DNA from: Paraburkholderia sp. CNPSo 3272
GTDB lineage: Bacteria; Pseudomonadota; Gammaproteobacteria; Burkholderiales; Burkholderiaceae
Assembly: GCF_024206495.1 (NCBI RefSeq)
Contig: NZ_JAMBPQ010000005.1
Span: forward strand, 285,803 to 349,802
Direction: 5' to 3'
Length of the DNA stretch: 64,000 nt
The notes beneath the pieces are model-generated. The model ran no database searches and was not told the DNA's origin. It worked only from the letters and a program-made list of their open reading frames with translations. A program made the position numbers and the translations under genes. Shown here piece after piece: positions 8,145 to 15,672 of the stretch; the first letter of the stretch is position 1, and each line of letters starts with the position of its first letter.

Positions 8145-8723
8145 TCAGCCGAGCGGCCGCACGCCGATCAGCAAGCCATGCAGCCAAAAGGCGAACACGG
8201 CCCAGACCACGAGCCCGACCACGACGACGATCGCATCGCGCGACACCTCTCCCGGCGGATAGACCACTCCGGCTTCGCGATCGCGCCGGTTCTCGCCCCG
8301 CAGCTCGAACAACGCCCAGACGAGGAAAACCCCGAAGAGGATGATGTCGTTGAGCGTGCCGTTCGCGAGCAGATGCGCGAACGCCCAAAGCGCGACGCCG
8401 CTCACGAACGGCTGGCCGACCGCGCGCTTGAAATGATTACCCGGCACATAGGCCGCGACGATCAGGATGAAGGCAATGGCGGTGAGGAGTGCAGTGACAT
8501 GCGCCATCCAGAACGGCGGCAGCCAGATCGGCACGGGATAGTGGCGTGACCGACCGTAGCCATAGACGATCAGGACGAAACCCAGGATGGAGAGCAACGC
8601 GAACGCGCCTCGCCAGGCACGCGGACCGAGGCGCTCGATCTGCGCGGCGCGCCAGGGCCCTGCCACGATGCGGATCGAATGGACGCCAATGAATATCACA
8701 AGGCCCAGCACGAGTATCGCCAT
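8145..8723 (-). CDS. NnrU family membrane protein
   Basis: A 192-residue inner-membrane protein with five to six hydrophobic segments and the NnrU signature HSIRIVAGPWRAAQIERLGPRAWRGAFALLSILGFVLIVYGYGRSRHYPVP. NnrU was named from a nitrite/nitric-oxide reductase region; family members (also related to mddA/isoprenylcysteine methyltransferase-like folds) have no settled biochemistry. ATG 8723 is chosen because GGGAGG lies six bases upstream; an earlier in-frame start at 8753 has no such site. No denitrification genes are adjacent. Confidence 0.85.
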   Translation of the reverse strand: MAILVLGLVIFIGVHSIRIVAGPWRAAQIERLGPRAWRGAFALLSILGFVLIVYGYGRSRHYPVPIWLPPFWMAHVTALLTAIAFILIVAAYVPGNHFKRAVGQPFVSGVALWAFAHLLANGTLNDIILFGVFLVWALFELRGENRRDREAGVVYPPGEVSRDAIVVVVGLVVWAVFAFWLHGLLIGVRPLG

Positions 8724-9040
8724 GACTACCTCCCTGCCGTAGCAAGAACGCAATGGGCGAGATTGTCGCGCAGCTTGATCGCGCAGCCAACCGGAGTTTT
8801 CAAAAAAGCTGACTAATTACGCGCGCAAAAGCCAGCAAAAAAGAATGCGTAAATGATTGCACGCCTAAACCGGGACGGCACATTGGGAGGCGGGATTAAT
8901 CCCGGCTCACGCCGAAAGATATTTTAAAATTATGCTGAATAATACTGGGCGCCGCGCCAATGCGCGGGCTTTGCGGCATGCGCCGCGAACGGTCTGGCAG
9001 TCGAAGGGCAACACCGGCGCGTACTCACGCACCGTCATGG
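8724..9040. other. Intergenic region, no gene seen
   Basis: About 317 bases between nnrU (divergent, start at 8723) and the stop codon of the H-NS-like gene. A short AT-rich stretch at about 8915-8945 is visible. I see no convincing ORF, RNA gene or terminator. Confidence 0.5.
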
Positions 9041-9271
9041 CTAGCAGCGAAAATGCTCGATATCCTGTCCCGCGTGCTTATAGCGCAACAGCCAGGCCGG
9101 CATATCGCCCTCGCCATTCCACGTATTCCCGTATGCGTCGCGGTACTTGGGTATTTTTTCGCTTTCAGCAATAGACGCTTCAAGCTCTTCGAACGTAATG
9201 CCGTACTCTTCCATGCGGCGTCGAATCCACACGATGAGCCGTTCGCGCGCCTCTCCATCGAGGTCGAACAT
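9041..9271 (-). CDS. Short H-NS family nucleoid protein
   Basis: A 76-residue protein whose C-terminal half carries the H-NS DNA-binding pattern (KYRDAYGNTWNGEGDMPAWLLRY; consensus YRDxxGxTWxGxGxxPxWL). The N-terminal 35 residues (RLIVWIRRRMEEYGITFEELEASI) match the end of the dimerisation helix. It is shorter than a typical 95-130-residue H-NS, so it may be a truncated-type modulator; such small paralogues are numerous in Burkholderiaceae. A GAGAGGA site precedes the ATG. H-NS proteins bind AT-rich foreign DNA, such as the island near 4.5 kb, but no link is shown. Confidence 0.75.
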   Translation of the reverse strand: MFDLDGEARERLIVWIRRRMEEYGITFEELEASIAESEKIPKYRDAYGNTWNGEGDMPAWLLRYKHAGQDIEHFRC

Positions 9272-9340
9272 CGATTAATTCCTCTCGCTTCGTCAAGGGC
9301 AAGGCACCGATACAACGATCGGCACAGATGGTCTTCCCTG

Positions 9341-9377
9341 AAAAGACAAAGGCTTCGCGAACGAACTGCGAAGCCTT
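9341..9377 (-). terminator. Rho-independent terminator downstream of uvrA
   Basis: Perfect 10-bp stem AAGGCTTCGC/GCGAAGCCTT with a 9-base loop; on the minus strand a T-rich tail (TTTGTCTTTT) follows. It can end the uvrA transcript and/or the tRNA-like element just upstream. Confidence 0.85.
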
Positions 9378-9387
9378 GCTGCACTAA

Positions 9388-9475
9388 TGAGGTGGTCCGG
9401 GTGTGGAACCCGCGACCGGTTCGGAGGGGATCTGCAGTCCGCTGCTCCGCTCTCAGGTAACGCCGCTACAGGTGA
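9388..9475 (-). ncRNA. tRNA-like sequence, probably degenerate
   Basis: On the minus strand the block GAGCAGCGGACTGCAGATCC closely matches the D-arm end plus anticodon arm of a tRNA (loop CTGCAGA, apparent anticodon GCA, cysteine-like). About 20 bases later CGGG-TTCCACA-CCCG resembles a T-arm, with C in place of the usual purine at loop position four. I cannot find a proper 5' acceptor strand to pair with the 3' GGACCACC, and the D-arm is irregular, so this is a relic or a non-canonical RNA, not a confident tRNA. A terminator follows within 20 bases. Confidence 0.35.
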
Positions 9476-9575
9476 GCGAACGTTTGCTGCAAGCGGAGCC
9501 CATGATACCTTGCGCTCGCGGCACAGATCAAGCGGTTTCAAGGCGGAGCGGGCCTTTGCGGCCGGCTCCGTTCCT

Positions 9576-12500
9576 TCAGCGCGAAGCGGCCGCGCCGGTT
9601 GCGCGCCGCTCTGGTGCAGGTTTGCTTTCGGCGGCATTCACGTCGCCTTGGCCACGCGCCAGCACGGGCGCGAGCGCCACACCGGTATGGCTCGCCCGCA
9701 CCTTCGCGAGCGCTTCGGGATCGGCCGCGGCGACGATCGTGCCGCCGCCCACGCCGCCTTCGGGCCCGAGATCGATGATCCAGTCGGCTTCGGCGATCAC
9801 GTCGAGGTCGTGCTCGATCACGACGACGCTATGCCCCGCGTCCGCAAGACGATGCAGCACGCTGATGAGGCGAGCCACGTCGGCCATGTGCAGGCCCACC
9901 GTGGGCTCGTCGAGCACGTAGAGCGTGTGCGGCGCCTTCTGGCCGCGGCGCGTGATGTCGTCGCGCACTTTCGAGAGCTCGGTCACGAGCTTGATGCGCT
10001 GCGCCTCGCCGCCCGAGAGCGTCGGCGAGGGCTGGCCGAGCGTGAGGTAGCCGAGACCCACGTCCTTCATGAGCTGCAGCGGGTGCGAAATACTCGTGAT
10101 CGAGCCAAAGAACTCCACCGCCTCGTCGATTTCCATCGTCAGCACTTCGCCGATATTCCGGCCGCGCCAGGTCACCGCCAGCGTTTCCGGATTGAAGCGC
10201 TGGCCGTGGCACACGTCGCACGGCACCTTCACGTCGGGCAGGAAGCTCATGCCGATGGTGCGCACACCCTGGCCTTCGCACGCGGGACAGCGTCCGTCGC
10301 CGGTATTGAACGAGAAACGCGACGCGCTATAGCCGCGGGCGCGCGCCTCGAGCGTATCGGCGAAAAGGCGGCGGATCGCATCCCACACGCCGATATAGGT
10401 CGCGGGGCACGAGCGCGGCGTTTTACCGATTGGCGTCTGGTCGACTTCGAGCACGCGGTCGATGCTTTCCCATCCGCTAATCGAATCGCAGCCCTGCCAC
10501 GTATGCGAAACCTCGAGCTTCGGCTTCGCGCTCGTGCGCGCGAGCACGCTCGACCGGCGCTCCGCCGCGCTCGGCGCTTTGTCCTTCACCGCCTTGCGCG
10601 CGCGGCGCTCGGCAGGCGAAGACAGCACCGAACGCCCCACGGCGTCGAGCAGATTGGAAAGCAGCACGTCGCGCGCGAGCGTGGACTTGCCGGAGCCGCT
10701 CACGCCCGTAATCGCCACGAGGCGTCCGAGCGGAATCTGCGCGGTGACGTTGCGCAGGTTGTGCAGTTTGCCGCCGTGGACGGTCAGCCATTGGGCCGGC
10801 ACCGCCTCGCGTCCCGCGCGCGCAGGACGCACTTCGCGGCGCGGCTGCAGGGGGTGCCGGATCGGCTGCGCGAGATAGCGGCCCGTGAGCGAATCGGCCT
10901 GCGCCGCGAGATCGGCGACGCTGCCCTGCGCGACCACGCGGCCGCCGCGCTTGCCCGCGCTCGGACCGATGTCGATGATGTGATCGGCGCGCCGGATCGT
11001 GTCCTCGTCGTGTTCGACCACGACGAGCGTGTTGCCCTTCTCGCCGAGGCTGCGCAGCGCGTCGAGCAGGATCTGGTTGTCGCGCGGATGCAGGCCGATG
11101 GTCGGTTCGTCGAGCACGTAGCACACGCCCTGCAGATTGCTGCCCAGTTGCGCGGCGAGACGAATACGCTGTGCCTCGCCACCCGAAAGGCTGGGCGCGG
11201 CGCGATCGAGGCTCAGATAGCCGAGCCCCACTTCTTCCAGGAACTGTAGCCGGCTGCGGATTTCGCTCACCACGTCGCGCGCGATCTGCGCGTCGCGGCC
11301 GCCCAGCTTCAGCGCATCGATCCAGCGGCGCGTATCTGCCACGGTCCACTGCGCGACGTCGACGATGGGATGTGCGTCGAACGTCACGGCGCGCGCCACC
11401 GGATTCAGGCGCGTGCCGCCGCAATCGTGGCACGGCTCGTCGACCATGCCTTCGGGTTCCTGCTCTTCCGAAGGCAGCGTTTGCTCGCGGCCGCGGCCGT
11501 CTTCGGCGACGATCGTGTCGTCGTAGGCGGCGCGCTGCTCGCGCGTGAGCGCGAGGCCCGTGCCCACGCAGGTCGTGCACCAGCCATGCTTGCTGTTGTA
11601 CGAGAACATACGCGGATCGAGTTCGGGATAGCTCGTGCCGCACACCGGGCAGGCGCGCCGCGTCGACAGCACCTTCACCTCGCCGATGCTCGCCGTCGAA
11701 CCGCCGTTGCCCAGCACGTGATCGAGGCCGTCGAGCGGCGCGAGCAGATGCACGATGCCCTTGCCCGCTTCGAGCGTCGCGCCGAGCAGCGTCCGCAATT
11801 GCGCCTCGTTTTCTGGCTCGATCACGAGGTCGCCCACCGGCAACTCGATCGTATGCTCGCGGAAGCGGTCGAGCTTGGGCCACGGCGCGACGGGCACGAA
11901 TTCGCCATCTACGCGCAGATGCGTATTGCCGCGCGCCTTCGCCCACTTCGCGAGATCGGTATAGACGCCCTTGCGGTTGACGACGAGCGGCGCGAGCAAG
12001 CCGACATGCTGGCCGCGATGCTCGCGCAGCAGTTGCGCGACGATCGCATCGACGCTCTGCGACGTGACGGGCGTGCCGTCATGCACGCAGTGCTGCACGC
12101 CGAGCTTCACGTAAAGCAGACGCAGGAAGTGCCACACCTCGGAGGTCGTGGCGACCGTGCTCTTGCGGCCGCCGCGCGAAAGGCGCTGCTCGATCGCGAC
12201 GGTCGGCGGAATGCCGTACACGGCATCGACTTCGGGGCGGCCCGCGGGCTGCACGATCGAACGCGCATACGCGTTGAGCGATTCGAGATAGCGCCGCTGG
12301 CCTTCGTGAAAGAGGATGTCGAACGCGAGCGTGGACTTGCCCGAACCCGAAACGCCCGTGATGACGTTGAAGCGGCCGTGCGGGATATCGACGTCGAGCG
12401 CCTTGAGGTTGTGCTCGCGCGCATTCACGATGCGCACCACATCCTCGCCCTGTACCTCGCGGCGCGCCTGCGCGGCACGCAACGCGGTTTGCAGCGCCAC

Positions 12501-15482
12501 GCCCTCTTCTTCTGCCAGCAGTTCGACGCTGCTGCCAAGCGCGGCTTCGTAGCGCTCGAGCGCCGCGCCGGTATGCGAACGCGGACACGCGATCACGTCT
12601 TCGGGCGTGCCGACGCACACCACTTCGCCGCCCGCGTCGCCGCCTTCGGGGCCGAGATCGATCAGCCAATCTGCGGCGCGGATGACGTCGAGGTTATGTT
12701 CGATCACGAGCAGCGAATGACCGCCCGCGAGCAGCTTGCCGAAGGCGCGCATCAGCTTGGCGATGTCGTCGAAATGCAGGCCCGTAGTCGGTTCGTCGAA
12801 CATGAAGAGGCGGCCGCCCGCCTCCTTGCCGCGCGACTGCGCGGTTTCCGCGAGATACCCCGCGAGCTTCAGGCGCTGCGCCTCGCCGCCCGAAAGCGTC
12901 GGAACGGGCTGGCCGAGCTTCACGTATTCGAGGCCCACGTCCACGATCGGCTGCAGCACGCGCAATACTTCGGCATCCTCAGCGAAGCATTGCACTGCTT
13001 CGCTCACCGTGAGGTCGAGTACGTCCGCGACTGAAAGCGCGCGGCCCGCGCGCTCGATCTTCACCTCGAGCACTTCCGCGCGATAACGGCTGCCGTCGCA
13101 ATCGGGGCAACGCAGGTACACGTCGCTCAGGAACTGCATTTCGATGTGCTCGAATCCCGAGCCGCCGCAGGTCGGGCACCGGCCTTCGCCCGAGTTGAAG
13201 CTGAACATGCCCGCCGTGTAGCCGCGCTGCTTCGCAAGCGTCGCCTTGGCGAACAGCTTGCGGATCTCGTCGAACGCGCCGACATAGCTGGCCGGATTCG
13301 AGCGCGCCGTCTTGCCGATCGGCGACTGGTCGACGAACACGGCGTCGCTGATCTGCTCCGCGCCGCTCAGCTTGCGGAACGTGCCCGGCGCTTCCGTCGC
13401 CTTGCCCAGATGCCGCGCGAGCGCGGGATAAAGCACGTCCTGCACCAACGTCGATTTGCCCGAGCCCGAGACGCCCGTCACGCAAACCAGGCGCTGCAGC
13501 GGAATCTGCACGGTCACGTCGCGCAGGTTGTGCTCGCTCGCGCCTTCGAGCAGAAGGTTCGGCGTGGACGCGTCAACCGGGCGTCGCTCCCAGTGCGAAG
13601 CATCGGCAACGGCGCGGTGGCCGCCCAGGTACTCGCCCGTCAGGGTGCCCGACGAGCGGATATCGTTCGGCGTGCCGTCGTAGACGATCGAGCCGCCGCG
13701 CTCGCCGGGGCCGGGACCCATGTCGATGAGGCGGTCGGCCGCGAGCATCACGGACGGATCGTGCTCGACCACGACGAGCGTATTGCCCGCGTCGCGCAGG
13801 CGATGCATCGCTTCGACGATGCGGTTGAGGTCGCGCGGATGCAGGCCGATACTCGGTTCATCGAGCACGAACAGCGTTTTCGTGAGCGACGTGCCGAGCG
13901 CCGTGGTCAGGTTGATACGCTGCACTTCTCCGCCCGAAAGCGTGCGGCTCTGGCGGTCGAGCGTCAGATAGCCGAGACCCACGTCGCAGAGATACTTCAG
14001 GCGCGTGCGCACTTCCTCGAGCAGTAGCTTCAGCGCGTCGTCGAGCAGTGCTGAGGAAAGCGAAAGATTGTCGAAGAAGCGGCGAATGCGCTCGATCGGC
14101 AGCAGCATCACGTCGTGCACGGTGAGGCCCGGCAGCGCTTCGAGCTGCGCGCGTGTCCAGTCCACGCCGTGCGGCAGGAAGCGTCCCGATGGCGCGAGCA
14201 CGTCGTCCGCGTTCTGCTGCGTGCCGAGGCGCCATTGCAGGGCCTCGGTTTTCAGGCGCGCGCCGCCGCAGGTTTCGCACGGCGTGTAGCTGCGGTACTT
14301 CGACAGCAGCACGCGGATGTGCATCTTGTAGGCCTTCGACTCCAGATACTGGAAGAAGCGCTTCACGCCGTACCACTGCGTTTGCCAACTGCCCTTCCAG
14401 TCCGGCGCGCCGTTGATGACCCAGTCGCGCTGCGCCTGCGTCAGCTCGGACCATGCGGTATCGCGCGGAATGCCGGCTTTCGCGGCATAGCGCATCAGGT
14501 CGTCCTGGCATTCCTTCCACGCCGGCGTTTGCAGCGGCTTGATCGCGCCGCCGCGCAGCGTCTTGCGCTCGTCGGGGATCACAAGGCCCCAATCGACGCC
14601 GATCACGCGGCCAAAACCGCGGCACGCGTCGCAGGCGCCGTAGGCCGAGTTGAACGAGAACAGCGCGGGCTGCGGGTCGGAGTAGCGCAGATCGCTGTCC
14701 GGGCAATGCAGCCCCGTCGAGAAGCGCCAGATCTGCGGCTCGGCCTGCGCGTCATCGCTGCTGGCCAGCACGTAGACGTTCACGCGCCCCGCGCCGCGCT
14801 TGAGCGAGGCTTCGATCGCCTCGATCGCGCGGCTCTTCTCCACGTTCTGCAGGCGGAAACGGTCGGCGACCACGTCGAGCAGCTTGCGCGTGCCTTCGGC
14901 CGTCTTCACCTCGCGCTGCGCCTGCACGCGCGTATAGCCGCTCGCGGAGAGCCACTGCGCAACTTCTTCCTCGGTGGTCGTATCGGGCAACTCGACCGGA
15001 AACGTGACCACGAGACGCGGATCGCCTGCGGCCGTGCGCGCCATCAATTCGGCGTAAATCGTTTCAGGCGTGTCGTGGCGCACGGGCTGCGCCGTGACGC
15101 GGTCGAACAGATTCGCGGCGCGCGCATAGAGCAGCTTCAAGTGGTCGTTCAGCTCCGTCATCGTGCCGACCGTGGAGCGCGAACTGCGCACGGGGTTGGT
15201 CTGGTCGATGGCGATGGCGGGCGGCACACCGTCCACGCGATCGACCTGCGGCCGGTCCATGCGGTCGAGAAACTGGCGCGCGTAGGCGCTGAACGTTTCG
15301 ACGTAGCGGCGCTGGCCTTCCGCGTAGAGCGTGTCGAAGACGAGGCTCGACTTACCCGAGCCCGAAGGCCCGGTGACGACCGTCATTTCGCCGGTGTGCA
15401 GGTCGAGGTCGAGGTTCTTGAGGTTGTGCTGGCGGGCACCACGGATTCGGATGGATCGGTTTTCGCTCACTTGCGCTGGCAT
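9576..15482 (-). CDS. uvrA: Double-length UvrA paralogue (two UvrA units in one chain)
   Basis: UvrA is the damage-recognition ATPase of nucleotide excision repair and normally has about 940 residues and acts as a dimer. This product has about 1968 residues: two complete UvrA units in tandem (roughly residues 1-960 and 990-1968). Four Walker A motifs of the GxSGSGKS type lie near residues 38-46, 672, 1046 and 1596, and four ABC signatures (LSGGExQR) near 515, 863, 1433 and 1824. Paired-cysteine zinc modules occur in both halves (CPTCGGSGFEH...CPDCDG and CPACEGQGVRT...CDVCHG). The start at 15482 (MPAQVSENRSIRIRGARQHNLK) is preferred to 15551 because it begins at the conserved N-terminus. Such proteins are known in Burkholderia; they probably act as a covalent dimer beside a standard UvrA. 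Confidence 0.93.
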   Translation of the reverse strand: MPAQVSENRSIRIRGARQHNLKNLDLDLHTGEMTVVTGPSGSGKSSLVFDTLYAEGQRRYVETFSAYARQFLDRMDRPQVDRVDGVPPAIAIDQTNPVRSSRSTVGTMTELNDHLKLLYARAANLFDRVTAQPVRHDTPETIYAELMARTAAGDPRLVVTFPVELPDTTTEEEVAQWLSASGYTRVQAQREVKTAEGTRKLLDVVADRFRLQNVEKSRAIEAIEASLKRGAGRVNVYVLASSDDAQAEPQIWRFSTGLHCPDSDLRYSDPQPALFSFNSAYGACDACRGFGRVIGVDWGLVIPDERKTLRGGAIKPLQTPAWKECQDDLMRYAAKAGIPRDTAWSELTQAQRDWVINGAPDWKGSWQTQWYGVKRFFQYLESKAYKMHIRVLLSKYRSYTPCETCGGARLKTEALQWRLGTQQNADDVLAPSGRFLPHGVDWTRAQLEALPGLTVHDVMLLPIERIRRFFDNLSLSSALLDDALKLLLEEVRTRLKYLCDVGLGYLTLDRQSRTLSGGEVQRINLTTALGTSLTKTLFVLDEPSIGLHPRDLNRIVEAMHRLRDAGNTLVVVEHDPSVMLAADRLIDMGPGPGERGGSIVYDGTPNDIRSSGTLTGEYLGGHRAVADASHWERRPVDASTPNLLLEGASEHNLRDVTVQIPLQRLVCVTGVSGSGKSTLVQDVLYPALARHLGKATEAPGTFRKLSGAEQISDAVFVDQSPIGKTARSNPASYVGAFDEIRKLFAKATLAKQRGYTAGMFSFNSGEGRCPTCGGSGFEHIEMQFLSDVYLRCPDCDGSRYRAEVLEVKIERAGRALSVADVLDLTVSEAVQCFAEDAEVLRVLQPIVDVGLEYVKLGQPVPTLSGGEAQRLKLAGYLAETAQSRGKEAGGRLFMFDEPTTGLHFDDIAKLMRAFGKLLAGGHSLLVIEHNLDVIRAADWLIDLGPEGGDAGGEVVCVGTPEDVIACPRSHTGAALERYEAALGSSVELLAEEEGVALQTALRAAQARREVQGEDVVRIVNAREHNLKALDVDIPHGRFNVITGVSGSGKSTLAFDILFHEGQRRYLESLNAYARSIVQPAGRPEVDAVYGIPPTVAIEQRLSRGGRKSTVATTSEVWHFLRLLYVKLGVQHCVHDGTPVTSQSVDAIVAQLLREHRGQHVGLLAPLVVNRKGVYTDLAKWAKARGNTHLRVDGEFVPVAPWPKLDRFREHTIELPVGDLVIEPENEAQLRTLLGATLEAGKGIVHLLAPLDGLDHVLGNGGSTASIGEVKVLSTRRACPVCGTSYPELDPRMFSYNSKHGWCTTCVGTGLALTREQRAAYDDTIVAEDGRGREQTLPSEEQEPEGMVDEPCHDCGGTRLNPVARAVTFDAHPIVDVAQWTVADTRRWIDALKLGGRDAQIARDVVSEIRSRLQFLEEVGLGYLSLDRAAPSLSGGEAQRIRLAAQLGSNLQGVCYVLDEPTIGLHPRDNQILLDALRSLGEKGNTLVVVEHDEDTIRRADHIIDIGPSAGKRGGRVVAQGSVADLAAQADSLTGRYLAQPIRHPLQPRREVRPARAGREAVPAQWLTVHGGKLHNLRNVTAQIPLGRLVAITGVSGSGKSTLARDVLLSNLLDAVGRSVLSSPAERRARKAVKDKAPSAAERRSSVLARTSAKPKLEVSHTWQGCDSISGWESIDRVLEVDQTPIGKTPRSCPATYIGVWDAIRRLFADTLEARARGYSASRFSFNTGDGRCPACEGQGVRTIGMSFLPDVKVPCDVCHGQRFNPETLAVTWRGRNIGEVLTMEIDEAVEFFGSITSISHPLQLMKDVGLGYLTLGQPSPTLSGGEAQRIKLVTELSKVRDDITRRGQKAPHTLYVLDEPTVGLHMADVARLISVLHRLADAGHSVVVIEHDLDVIAEADWIIDLGPEGGVGGGTIVAAADPEALAKVRASHTGVALAPVLARGQGDVNAAESKPAPERRATGAAASR

Positions 15483-15610
15483 TCCGGCTGGATCACACGC
15501 TTGGGGCCGGACGGCGCGCGAAATTGGGCAAAACGCGGCGCGGCCCGGCAACTTGCAGCGCGGCGCGCGCGGGAAATCGGCGCGCGGCCCTGGCTGTCAG
15601 GCTAGGATTC

Positions 15611-15630
15611 TACTGTATATTTATACAGCA
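15611..15630. promoter_or_regulatory. LexA/SOS box upstream of uvrA
   Basis: TACTGTATATTTATACAGCA contains the perfect LexA core CTGT-N8-ACAG (15613-15628) with an AT-rich centre, very close to the E. coli consensus TACTGT(AT)4ACAGTA. It lies about 130 bases before the chosen uvrA start and behind the stop of the upstream gene, where a uvrA promoter should be. This predicts DNA-damage induction. Confidence 0.85.
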
Positions 15631-15672
15631 CGCTGGATGGCCGGCTGGCTGAGTCTCCGCCGCCGGTTGCCC

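Larger units (their letters stand above)
9272..9575. other. Intergenic region with terminator and tRNA-like remnant
   Basis: Three hundred bases between the H-NS-like gene and the uvrA stop codon. It contains a clear minus-strand terminator (9349-9377) and, between that and uvrA, a sequence with tRNA-like blocks (9388-9475). Confidence 0.6.

Noticed and set aside
9388..9475. Functional tRNA-Cys gene
   Set aside because: No pairable acceptor stem and an irregular D-arm; kept only as a tRNA-like remnant.
14115..15605. Long plus-strand frames over uvrA (for example 496 and 620 codons)
   Set aside because: They lie antisense to clear UvrA motifs; their Arg/Ala/His-rich composition is the usual shadow of GC-rich codon bias.
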